64,000 bases of DNA from Anaerolineae bacterium. GTDB lineage: Bacteria; Chloroflexota; Anaerolineae; UBA4142; SHND01. The notes below the pieces were generated by a model. It saw only the letters and a list, made by a program, of their open reading frames with translations, was not told the origin of the DNA and did not search any database. Location: contig JADZCJ010000032.1 in the NCBI GenBank assembly GCA_020851635.1, positions 1 to 64,000 of the forward strand, written 5' to 3'. This document shows positions 25,675 to 33,200 of the stretch, piece by piece (the stretch's first letter is position 1; every line of letters starts with the position of its first letter). Position numbers and translations under genes: made by a program.

Positions 25675-25721
25675 TTCTTTGCCGTTTGGACACAGCTCTA
25701 CAGTGTCCAAACGACAAAGAA
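25675..25721. terminator. Long stem-loop after larA
   Basis: TTCTTTG-c-CGTTTGGACAC pairs with GTGTCCAAACG-a-CAAAGAA: 18 of 19 positions, 9-nt loop. There is no long T tract, so it may be a terminator, an mRNA stabiliser or an operator. It sits 5 bp upstream of the subtilase -35. Confidence 0.65.
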
Positions 25722-25726
25722 ATACA

Positions 25727-25756
25727 TTGACACTCTTTTCCCAATCGTGCTACACT
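25727..25756 (+). promoter_or_regulatory. Sigma70 promoter of the subtilase gene (leaderless)
   Basis: TTGACA (25727-25732), 18 bp, TACACT (25751-25756), then 7 nt to GTG 25764. No Shine-Dalgarno precedes the GTG. Confidence 0.7.
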
Positions 25757-25763
25757 CGCCATC

Positions 25764-27473
25764 GTGCTCGCTTCCACCGCCACCGTGTCCTCCAATCTCA
25801 CTTCCTCTGCCGATTACGCGTTTTGTCCGCTCTGTGGACGCCGCGCGGATGCGGTCCTTCTCGAACTGGCGCGCCAACTGGAACCGCACATTTCCGCCCA
25901 TCTGCGCGCCAAACATCCCGCTTGGAATCAAGCGCGCGGCGCGTGTCCGCGCTGTGTCCTCGAAGCAGTCGTCGCCACGCGCCAACACCATCACGCCGAT
26001 TCGATCCAATCCGAAACGCTCTCGCCTTTTCCGATCTATTCGCGCGACGAAACCGCGCTCTTGCCCACGCCCTATCGGGTGCGGGCATATCCGCAATTTA
26101 CGGGGCGCGGCATCGTCATGGCGTTCCTCGATTCCGGTTTCTACCCGCATCCCGATCTCACCAGTCCGTACAATCGCATCCTCGCCCACATTGATGCAAC
26201 CGTCCGCGAGCCGTTTGAACGCCCGAATTTTCGCCGTCCTGTTTTGACCAGCTGGCACGGTCTCATGACTACGTCGGTTGCCGCGGGCAACGGTTTTTTG
26301 TCGGATGGACAATATCGCGGCATCGCGACCGGCGCGCAGTTGGTTTTGGTCAAGACCGGCAACCGGCGCGGGTATCGCATCCGCGAGGACGACATTTATC
26401 GCGCGCTCAACTGGGTCATTTACAATCAGCACCGCTACAACATTCGGGTCGTCAATCTTTCCGTCGGCGGCGATTTTCCCTCCAACGGCGCATTGACTCC
26501 CCTTGAAGAGCTGGTTCAAGAAGCGAGCGCGCGCGGGATCGTCGTCGTCTGTGCGGCGGGGAACGACGGCGTGGAGCAGTTGGTCCCGCCCGCCAGCGCC
26601 CCTTCTGCCATCACGGTCGGCGGGCTGGATGATCGCAACTCGCTGGAGCGCAATCGCTTTCGGTTGTATCATTCCAATTATGGCCACGGCGGTTTGCTCA
26701 AAGCCAAGCCCGATCTGATTGCGCCCGCTATCTGGATTGCCGCGCCCATGCTGCCCCATACATGGGTCTATAACGAAGGTCAATATCTGCACAAGCTGCT
26801 TTACGCTTCGGACGAGGAGCTCACCAGACTGCTCCGCACGCGCAAGGCACAAAACAAATTCAAAAAGGAAACGCTCGACTCGCCGCTCGCACATGTCCGT
26901 CGCGTGATTCGCGAACGCATGGTCGAACAAAAATACATCCACGCGCATTATCAGCACGTGGATGGCACGTCAATGGCAGCTCCCATTGTCAGTTCGGTGG
27001 TCGCCCAAATGCTCGAAGCCAACCCGACCCTTGTGCCGGCGCAAATCGAAAAAATTCTTTGCGACACGGCGCGCCCGCTCGAACATTCTCCGCGCGCCCC
27101 CCAGGGTCATGGCGTGCTCGATGCCCCGCGCGCCGTTGGCGCCGCCTTGCGCGCGCCGGGTGGCGCCATGCACGGTCAGCCCTTGTCTCCACATCTGCAT
27201 GATGGGCTTGTCACCTTTCGTTATTACGACGCCGACGCAAAACGCGTCACCGTCATTGGCGAATGGAACGGTTGGCGTCCCAATGCCCATCGCCTCCGCG
27301 AGAGCGCGGGCGTGTGGAGCATCAGCATCCCGCGCCCCGGGCGCGGCGTCTATGCCTACAAATTTCTCGTCGAACGCGAGCCGCGGACTCTATGGGTCGG
27401 CGACCCCGAAAATTCCAACGGCATCCCCGACGGCGCGGGCGGCTTGTACTCACAACTCGAAATCACCGTCTAG
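25764..27473 (+). CDS. Subtilisin-family (S8) protease with N-terminal Cys pairs and C-terminal CBM48/E-set domain
   Basis: A 569-aa serine protease. The catalytic residues are Asp123 (AFLDSGF), His165 (WHGLMTTSVAAG), oxyanion Asn267 (AAGND) and Ser403 (DGTSMAAP). Two features are unusual. The first is an N-terminal CPLC/CPRC pair (Cys21/24, 61/64) that looks like a zinc ribbon. The second is a C-terminal ~90-residue domain (FRYYDADAKRVTVIGEWNGW...) of the glycogen-binding CBM48/AMPK-beta type. No signal peptide is visible, so it should be cytoplasmic. An extra ~70 residues lie before the catalytic serine. GTG start set by the promoter 7 nt upstream. It may head the ligase cluster that follows. 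Confidence 0.9.
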   Translation: MLASTATVSSNLTSSADYAFCPLCGRRADAVLLELARQLEPHISAHLRAKHPAWNQARGACPRCVLEAVVATRQHHHADSIQSETLSPFPIYSRDETALLPTPYRVRAYPQFTGRGIVMAFLDSGFYPHPDLTSPYNRILAHIDATVREPFERPNFRRPVLTSWHGLMTTSVAAGNGFLSDGQYRGIATGAQLVLVKTGNRRGYRIREDDIYRALNWVIYNQHRYNIRVVNLSVGGDFPSNGALTPLEELVQEASARGIVVVCAAGNDGVEQLVPPASAPSAITVGGLDDRNSLERNRFRLYHSNYGHGGLLKAKPDLIAPAIWIAAPMLPHTWVYNEGQYLHKLLYASDEELTRLLRTRKAQNKFKKETLDSPLAHVRRVIRERMVEQKYIHAHYQHVDGTSMAAPIVSSVVAQMLEANPTLVPAQIEKILCDTARPLEHSPRAPQGHGVLDAPRAVGAALRAPGGAMHGQPLSPHLHDGLVTFRYYDADAKRVTVIGEWNGWRPNAHRLRESAGVWSISIPRPGRGVYAYKFLVEREPRTLWVGDPENSNGIPDGAGGLYSQLEITV

Positions 27474-27493
27474 CCGCCAATCTTGCTGGCCAT

Positions 27494-27562
27494 TCGAAAA
27501 TCGAAAATCGAAAATCGAAAATCGAAAATAGCGATGCTCTTTATCGCCGCAATCAGCAATCA
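27494..27562. repeat. Heptanucleotide-period repeat before the esterase
   Basis: CATTCGA-type unit then AAAATCG four times in exact 7-bp register, then AAAATAG, followed by GCAATCAGCAATCA units. The last part plus the following GAGGTCTCT matches the leader of the MttB gene. Confidence 0.85.
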
Positions 27563-27589
27563 AAAACAATCATCAACCCGAGGTCTCTT

Positions 27590-28321
27590 ATGAATCGCTT
27601 TATTGACGGCTGGCACAGCCCATCGCTCGACAAATGGATGGAAATTGTTACTTATGGGTACTATGGTTTTCCATTGCTCTTGTTTCCCACAGCGGCGGCG
27701 GACTTTTTGGAATACGAACGCTTTCAGGTGATTGACGTGCTTGCCCCGTTTATTGACGCCGGCAGGGTCAAGGTCTTTTCCATCAACAGCATCAACCGCG
27801 AGGCATGGCTCAATCGCAATCTGCATCCCGGCGCAATGGCATGGCGTCAGGTCCAATACAACAAATATATCTGCGACGAGGTCATCCCCTACATCTGGAA
27901 CTCTTGTCGGGGTCGCATCGGCGTCGTTACGGCAGGCGCGTCGCTCGGCGCGTATCACGCCGCCAACCAGCTCTTTCGCCGTCCCGACCTGTTTGCGGGC
28001 ACCATCGCCATGAGCGGTGACTATGACATTCGCCACTATATGCACAGCGATTACTATGACGACAACATCTATTTCAACAATCCTGTCCAATACATCCCGA
28101 ACCTCGGCGGCGAATACTTGAATGCGCTCTACTACAAACGTGACATCTTTATCGCCACGGGACAGGGCAGTTATGAGAATCCCGGCGCCTCGCGCTATCT
28201 TTCAGGTCTCCTCATGGCAAAAAGCATCCCGCACGAACTCTCGATGTGGGGCTACGAATGGCCCCACGACTGGCCCACGTGGCGCGCCATGCTCAAATAC
28301 TTTGTCGGCGAGCGTATGTAG
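27590..28321 (+). CDS. Alpha/beta-hydrolase esterase
   Basis: 243 aa, beginning MNRFIDGWHSPSLDKWMEIV, with nucleophile elbow GASLGA (Ser in GASLG), a possible acid in MSGDYDIRHYM and a C-terminal histidine in WPHDWPTW. It resembles the esterase D / DUF-type esterases that act on small esters. GAGG 7 nt before ATG 27590 fixes the start; an upstream in-frame extension covers the repeat region and subtilase end. It is the first enzyme of a run with several carboxylate-amine ligases, so it might release or transfer an acyl product. No signal peptide. Confidence 0.82.
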   Translation: MNRFIDGWHSPSLDKWMEIVTYGYYGFPLLLFPTAAADFLEYERFQVIDVLAPFIDAGRVKVFSINSINREAWLNRNLHPGAMAWRQVQYNKYICDEVIPYIWNSCRGRIGVVTAGASLGAYHAANQLFRRPDLFAGTIAMSGDYDIRHYMHSDYYDDNIYFNNPVQYIPNLGGEYLNALYYKRDIFIATGQGSYENPGASRYLSGLLMAKSIPHELSMWGYEWPHDWPTWRAMLKYFVGERM

Positions 28322-28415
28322 TGACGGCTTTGGCCGTCCACAGCCAGTCGTCCGCGACCACCTGATTTTCAATCATTACCGAACGTGGTATAACTTGTTC
28401 GCTGTCTCATTTTAT

Positions 28416-28760
28416 ATGACCCTCTTGTATCCCGACGGCGCAGTCGCCGAGGATTTCACCGCCGGCGGTGGCAGCAAACAAAATGCCACCGAGGACGACC
28501 TCATTCATGCCCTCGCCGCCCTCGAACGCGGCGACATCGAGTATGTTGGATTGGAGGACGACACCTCCAAAATGTTTATGCAGACCGCGGGCGATGGCGC
28601 GAACGGATACATTCTCGAATGCAATAACGGACAGGACGATTCCATGATGCGCGCGCCGGGCACATTGAGCGGAACACAGATTATCGCCGCCCTGTCATCC
28701 TTTTTCAATCACGATGACGCGTGGCGCACAATGTTCCGTTGGGAGCGAATGACGCATTGA
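28416..28760 (+). CDS. Small acidic protein of unknown function
   Basis: 114 aa starting MTLLYPDGAVAEDF. It is acidic, without membrane segments, and has a YILECNNGQDD motif and aromatic C-terminus. No family recognised; the layout is faintly reminiscent of small immunity-type proteins, but I cannot support that. The next gene's proposed start overlaps its stop by 3 nt, implying coupling. A possible TTTTCA/TATAAC promoter (17-bp spacing) lies just upstream. Confidence 0.6.
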   Translation: MTLLYPDGAVAEDFTAGGGSKQNATEDDLIHALAALERGDIEYVGLEDDTSKMFMQTAGDGANGYILECNNGQDDSMMRAPGTLSGTQIIAALSSFFNHDDAWRTMFRWERMTH

Positions 28761-29203
28761 CCAGCCAAATTCTTTTCCTGTGCAGTGGCAATTACTATCG
28801 CAGCCGTTTCGCCGAAATCCTGTTCAATCACCTTGCCGTCGAGAACGACCTGGAATGGCGCGCCGAATCGCGCGGCATCGTCGCGCAGTGGAGCTATAAT
28901 CCCGGACCGATTTCACCGACTGCGTTGGCAGAGCTCCGGGAGCGAAATATTTACGTGGACACCACGCGCTATCCGATGCAGCTGACCGCGCAAGATTTTG
29001 CGAGCGCCTCGCGGACTATTGCCCTGTATGACGTCGAGCATCGCCCCATGCTCGAAACCTTTTTCCCGGACCGGGTGTCGGCGGTTGAATTTTGGCAAGT
29101 CCCCGATCTGGATGCAATGACCCCGACCCGGGCGTTTGCCTTGATTGGCGAAAATGTTCGCTCGTTGATCGCCCAACTTGTGCCTGCTCCTGTACGACCT
29201 TGA
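28757..29203 (+). CDS. Low-molecular-weight protein tyrosine phosphatase-like protein
   Basis: The active-site loop C-x5-R is present very near the N-terminus (LFLCSGNYYRSR, Cys9 and Arg15 from the TTG start). A VPDLDAM segment lies where these enzymes carry the general-acid Asp. Normal members read C-L/T-G-N-x-C/S-R-S, so the two tyrosines in the loop are unusual and could change specificity. The TTG at 28757 overlaps the previous stop; GGGAG lies 12 nt upstream. Possible roles are dephosphorylating a protein or a phosphorylated small-molecule intermediate of the neighbouring ligase pathway. Confidence 0.72.
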   Translation: MTSQILFLCSGNYYRSRFAEILFNHLAVENDLEWRAESRGIVAQWSYNPGPISPTALAELRERNIYVDTTRYPMQLTAQDFASASRTIALYDVEHRPMLETFFPDRVSAVEFWQVPDLDAMTPTRAFALIGENVRSLIAQLVPAPVRP

Positions 29204-29243
29204 CCCTCACGAATTGGATCACCGCACTCAAGGAGAGTTTCGC

Positions 29244-30161
29244 ATGGACAAAAAAATCGGACTGATTGTCGGGCGCGAATGGTCTATGCCGCCCAAATTC
29301 ATAGAGCAAGTGAACAATCGCAATCAAGGCGTGATTGCCGAATACGCCAAGCTCGGCGGTACGCGCATGGACGAGCCGTGCGAATACGCCGTGCTGGTTG
29401 ACCGCATCTCGCACGAAGTGCCATACTATCGCTCGTATCTCAAGAACGCTGTCCTCCAGGGCGCCCATGTTGTCAACAATCCGTTCATGTGGACGGCGGA
29501 CGACAAATTCTTTGGCGCTTCGCTCGTCACCAAACTCGGCATCGCTTCGCCCAAAACGGTTGTCTTGCCAAACAAAGAATATGTCCCCGGCATCGTCCAC
29601 AATGAATCGCTGCGCAATCTCGAATTTCCCATTCCCTGGGAAAAGCATATCGAGTATCTCGGCGGGTTTCCGATCATCTTGAAAGACGCGCATGGGGGCG
29701 GTTGGAAACAGGTATACAAAATCAGCAATATGGAGGAATTGTGGGCGCGTTATGACGAGAGCGGACTGCTCACCATGATTCTACAGGAATTTATTCGCTG
29801 GGACGACTATATCCGCTGCATGTGTCTCGATCAGGGCGATATTCTCGTCATGAAGTATGACCCGATCAATCGCAAGTATCTCAAACACGAGCTCGACAAG
29901 GAAATGTATGACCGCGTTTATAGTGATTCGGTCAAACTCGTCCGCGCGCTCGGTTATGACATGAATACGGCAGAATGGGCGATTCGCGACGGCGTGCCGT
30001 ATGCCATTGATTTCATGAATCCTGCGCCCGATATGGACGTTTACTCGCTCGGTCAGGAATTTTATGATTGGTGCATCACCCATCTCGCCGACATGTGCAT
30101 CAAGCTTGCCCAAGACCCGCGCCCCCAACCCCAGGAATTTCGCTGGAACCAGCTCTTTTAG
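29244..30161 (+). CDS. ATP-grasp ligase, first of the cluster
   Basis: 305 aa with AAGGAGAG before ATG 29244. The fold signature of ATP-grasp carboxylate-amine ligases is visible: FPIILKDAHGGGWKQVYKI (ATP-binding lysine and glycine loop), a middle MILQEFIRWDDYIRCMCLD segment, and C-terminal YAIDFMNPAPDMD (metal ligands). It resembles RimK/D-Ala-ligase-like enzymes but no specific substrate can be assigned. It would activate a carboxylate as acyl-phosphate and couple it to an amine. 111 bp of repeat-like spacer separates it from the next ligase. Confidence 0.82.
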   Translation: MDKKIGLIVGREWSMPPKFIEQVNNRNQGVIAEYAKLGGTRMDEPCEYAVLVDRISHEVPYYRSYLKNAVLQGAHVVNNPFMWTADDKFFGASLVTKLGIASPKTVVLPNKEYVPGIVHNESLRNLEFPIPWEKHIEYLGGFPIILKDAHGGGWKQVYKISNMEELWARYDESGLLTMILQEFIRWDDYIRCMCLDQGDILVMKYDPINRKYLKHELDKEMYDRVYSDSVKLVRALGYDMNTAEWAIRDGVPYAIDFMNPAPDMDVYSLGQEFYDWCITHLADMCIKLAQDPRPQPQEFRWNQLF

Positions 30162-30272
30162 CGCCAAACGACTAAAGATTAGAGATTGTATGCGAACAGG
30201 TGTCAAGAGATGACCAGTCCTTTGACAAGCGACCGCAATCTCCAGTCTCCGGTCTCCAAACTCTCTTTCCCC

Positions 30273-31625
30273 ATGCTCAACCAAGCCATTGACACCTACC
30301 ACTCGCTCTTGACGCCCGACATCGCGAACGCCAGCTGGGACCAGCTGCAGGACCAGGCGCGGCGCCGCGGGTTGTTTTTTGGCACGCGCGATGTGATCAC
30401 TGTCTTGCGTCCGCGCCTGCTCACCTTTGACCAGTATCACTTTTTGCAGAACGCGATCTCTTCTGTCATGCCCGCGTTCAGCAAGGCATATCAGGCGGCG
30501 CTGGCGGATGATACCATTCGTGCCCGATTTTGTTTGACCGATTGGGAAGAGACGATGGTCCGGGAACCCTTTGGTTTTCAGGAACCCAGTCCCTCGTCGC
30601 GCATGGATACCTTTTACCTGCCCGATTGGGGCGTTCTGCAGCTGACAGAATTCAACGCCGAGATTCCTGCGGGGCAGGGCTATACGGATGTCTTGTCAGA
30701 AGTGTTTTACGGCATGCCCATCATGGGCGAATTTCAACGCGAGTATAATGTCTTTCCTCTGCCCACCCGCAATCAGATGTTGCGCACCCTTCTCGACTCG
30801 TATCGTGAGTGGGGCGGCGCTGAACGTCCGCGCATCGCCATTCTGGATTGGCAAGAGGTGCCGACCTACAGCGAATTTGTGCTTTTCCGCGACTATTTTG
30901 AATCGCAGGGTTACGAGGCGCGCATCGTTGACCCGCGCGAATGTGAATTCAAGAACGGCGAGCTCCTCGCGGGCGATTTTCACATCAACCTGATCTACAA
31001 ACGCGTCCTGATCAGCGAATTGGTCGAACGCGGCGACCTTGGGTTGGAACATCCTGTCATCCGCGCGGTGCGCGCAAACGCCGTTTGCATGGTCAACCCG
31101 TTTGCTTGCAAGATTCTGCACAAAAAAGCGTCACTTGCCGTGCTAACGGACGAGCGCAACGAGCATTTGTTCAACACCGATGACCTGCTCGCAATCGCCA
31201 ATTTCATTCCGTGGACGCGCGTCCTGCAAGAACGCAAGACGGTCTACAATGGCGAAACCGTGGACCTGATGCCCTTTCTTGCCCAAAACAAGGACGAATT
31301 TGTAATCAAGCCGAACGATGAGTATGGCGGCAAAGGCGTCGTCCTCGGTTGGACCGTTTCGCAGAGTGAATGGGAAGCATTACTGCAGGAACGGATGCAA
31401 GAACCTTCCATCGCCCAGAAAAAAGTGGCTTTGCCTGGGGAACCCTTTCCCAGTTTTGTGGACGGTAATGTCGAAATCTATGACCGCATGTTGGATACCG
31501 ACCCCTACATTTGGGACGGCAGCTACATGTCCGGCTCGTTGTGTCGTCTTTCCACTGCCGCGCTTCTCAACGTCACCGCCGGCGGCGGCTCGACCGTTCC
31601 AACGTTCCTGATCGAAAAAAGATAA
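30273..31625 (+). CDS. Circularly permuted ATP-grasp-type ligase
   Basis: 450 aa. The ATP-grasp core lies near the C-terminus (DEFVIKPNDEYGGKGVVLGW), with an N-terminal WGVLQLTEFNAEIPAGQG segment holding metal-binding residues. This is the order of circularly permuted ATP-grasp proteins seen in amidoligase clusters. I chose ATG 30273 because the sequence just upstream (30171-30272) has loose heptad periodicity like other intergenic gaps; ATG 30210 is the alternative and would add 21 residues. No Shine-Dalgarno is obvious at either. Product unknown. Confidence 0.8.
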   Translation: MLNQAIDTYHSLLTPDIANASWDQLQDQARRRGLFFGTRDVITVLRPRLLTFDQYHFLQNAISSVMPAFSKAYQAALADDTIRARFCLTDWEETMVREPFGFQEPSPSSRMDTFYLPDWGVLQLTEFNAEIPAGQGYTDVLSEVFYGMPIMGEFQREYNVFPLPTRNQMLRTLLDSYREWGGAERPRIAILDWQEVPTYSEFVLFRDYFESQGYEARIVDPRECEFKNGELLAGDFHINLIYKRVLISELVERGDLGLEHPVIRAVRANAVCMVNPFACKILHKKASLAVLTDERNEHLFNTDDLLAIANFIPWTRVLQERKTVYNGETVDLMPFLAQNKDEFVIKPNDEYGGKGVVLGWTVSQSEWEALLQERMQEPSIAQKKVALPGEPFPSFVDGNVEIYDRMLDTDPYIWDGSYMSGSLCRLSTAALLNVTAGGGSTVPTFLIEKR

Positions 31626-31674
31626 CGATTCGCCATCTGCCATCTGCCATCTGCTATCTGCTATCTGCTACTCG
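31626..31674. repeat. Heptanucleotide repeat (CCATCTG / CTATCTG)
   Basis: Seven consecutive 7-mers: one CGATTCG, three CCATCTG, two CTATCTG, one CTACTCG. It lies between two ligase genes and just before an AGGAG ribosome site. Confidence 0.9.
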
Positions 31675-31687
31675 CCAGGAGACACTC

Positions 31688-32800
31688 ATGCTCACGCCTC
31701 CCAGTTTCAATATCGGCATCGAAGAAGAATACCAGATCGTTGATCCCGAAACGCGGGAACTCAGATCTTACATCACCCAGTTGCTTGAAGACGGCAAAAT
31801 GGTGCTGATGGAGGCGATCAAACCCGAGCTGCACCAGTCCATGGTCGAGGTCGGCACAAATGTCTGCAACACGCCCGCCGAAGCGCGCGCCGAATTGGTG
31901 CGTTTGCGTCGCGGCGTCATGCAGCTCGCGGCAAAAAACGGATTGAAAATCGTTGCGGCGGGCACCCATCCTTTTTCGAGTTGGCTTGACCAGGAAATCA
32001 CCCCGTTCGAGCGCTACATGGGCGTCAAGCAAGACATGGCGGAACTCGCCCAACAACTCCTCATTTTTGGCACGCACGTGCATATCGGAATCGAAGACCT
32101 GGAATTTCGCGTGGATGCGATGAATGTGGCGCGTTACATGATGCCCCATGTGCTCGCCCTTTCCACCAGCTCGCCATTCTGGACGGGGCGCCGGACCGGG
32201 CTGAAATCGTACCGCAGCATCATCTTTCGCAATTTCCCGCGCAGCGGGTTTCCCCCCTACTTTGGTTCCTGGGCGGAATTTGAGACCTTTGTCAGTGCGC
32301 TGATGCGCGTCCATGCCATTCCCGACGGTTCTAAACTGTGGTGGGACGCCCGGCTCAACCCGCGTTATCCCACGCTCGAATTCCGCGTCTGCGATGTGTG
32401 TACGCGGGTGGACGAAGCCATCTGTATTGCCGCCATCTTTCAAGCCATCGTCTATAAATTGTGGAAACTGCGCCGCGACAACATGACCTTTCGCATGTAT
32501 CCGCAGACTTTTTACGAAGAAAACAAATGGCGCGCCGTTCGGTATGGCATTGACGGCAAGCTTATTGACTGGGGCAAACAGCAAGAAGCTCCCGCCCGCG
32601 AGCTCATCCGCGAATTGATCGAATGGTTTCTTGGAGATGTGCTGGATGAGCTTGGCACCCGCAAAGAGGTGGAATACGCCTACCGCATCCTCGAAGAAGG
32701 CACCAGCGCTGACCGCCAGTTGCGTGTCTATGAAGAAACGGGCAGTCTGAAAGCGGTCGTGGATAATCTGATCCAGGAGAGCGAAGAAGGCGTCTGGTAA
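31688..32800 (+). CDS. Glutamate-cysteine ligase 2 family carboxylate-amine ligase (YbdK type)
   Basis: 370 aa, beginning MLTPPSFNIGIEEEYQIVD; the IGIEEEYQ glutamates are the metal ligands of the GCS2 family. GTHVHIGIED and WWDARLNPRYPTLEFRVCD are also family signatures. YbdK-type proteins join an amino acid to the side chain or alpha-carboxylate of glutamate-like substrates, but outside glutathione pathways the substrates are mostly unknown. AGGAG 7 nt before the ATG. Together with three ATP-grasp ligases it forms the core of the cluster. No glutathione synthetase homologue stands out nearby, so I do not call it a glutathione gene. Confidence 0.9.
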   Translation: MLTPPSFNIGIEEEYQIVDPETRELRSYITQLLEDGKMVLMEAIKPELHQSMVEVGTNVCNTPAEARAELVRLRRGVMQLAAKNGLKIVAAGTHPFSSWLDQEITPFERYMGVKQDMAELAQQLLIFGTHVHIGIEDLEFRVDAMNVARYMMPHVLALSTSSPFWTGRRTGLKSYRSIIFRNFPRSGFPPYFGSWAEFETFVSALMRVHAIPDGSKLWWDARLNPRYPTLEFRVCDVCTRVDEAICIAAIFQAIVYKLWKLRRDNMTFRMYPQTFYEENKWRAVRYGIDGKLIDWGKQQEAPARELIRELIEWFLGDVLDELGTRKEVEYAYRILEEGTSADRQLRVYEETGSLKAVVDNLIQESEEGVW

Positions 32801-32839
32801 GTATCGCGATGCCGGATAGCCGGGAACGGAGTAAACAAG

Positions 32840-33139
32840 ATGAAGGTTTTGGACGAACACATTGAATTAACACCAGAGGTGCGAAATGGTAAGCCGCGTA
32901 TCGCAGGCACCCGCATCACAGTGGCAGATGTCGTGATCATGCACTGGCGAATGGGTCAGAGTCTGGACGAGATTGCGGGCAAGTACAATCTCCCTCTCGC
33001 TGCTGCTCATGCGGCGATGGTTTACTACTACGATCATCGCAAAGAAATTGACGAAAGCATTAACCAAGATCAAGCCTTTGTAGAAGCCCTTCGCCGTGAA
33101 AACCCCTCGCTACTCCAAGCCAAGCTAAAGGCCTTGTAG
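32840..33139 (+). CDS. DUF433 protein (antitoxin-like)
   Basis: 99 aa, beginning MKVLDEHIELTPEVRNGKPRIAGTRITV, the standard DUF433 opening, followed by DEIAGKYNLPLAAAHAAMVYYYDHRKEID (helix-turn-helix-like). DUF433 proteins are usually encoded just before a DUF5615 PIN-like toxin. Here no intact toxin follows; only a 12-codon frame does. GGAG lies ahead of the ATG. It is the first gene of an insert between ligase genes. Confidence 0.88.
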   Translation: MKVLDEHIELTPEVRNGKPRIAGTRITVADVVIMHWRMGQSLDEIAGKYNLPLAAAHAAMVYYYDHRKEIDESINQDQAFVEALRRENPSLLQAKLKAL

Positions 33140-33140
33140 A

Positions 33141-33179
33141 ATGGCTGAAAAGGACCGGTATCATCATACAAGCGCTTAA
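33141..33179 (+). pseudogene. Possible stub of a DUF5615 toxin start
   Basis: Two bases after the DUF433 stop, ATG opens a 12-residue frame MAEKDRYHHTSA. DUF5615 toxins commonly begin with a similar MAEK.RYHLDE-like stretch, so this may be what is left after a deletion or insertion. The evidence is short and weak. Confidence 0.25.
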
Positions 33180-33200
33180 ATGTCAGCTGTTTGGAGGACT

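Noticed and set aside
31688-32800. Glutathione biosynthesis by the YbdK-type ligase
   Set aside because: GCS2-family membership alone does not show gamma-glutamylcysteine formation, and no convincing glutathione synthetase is nearby.
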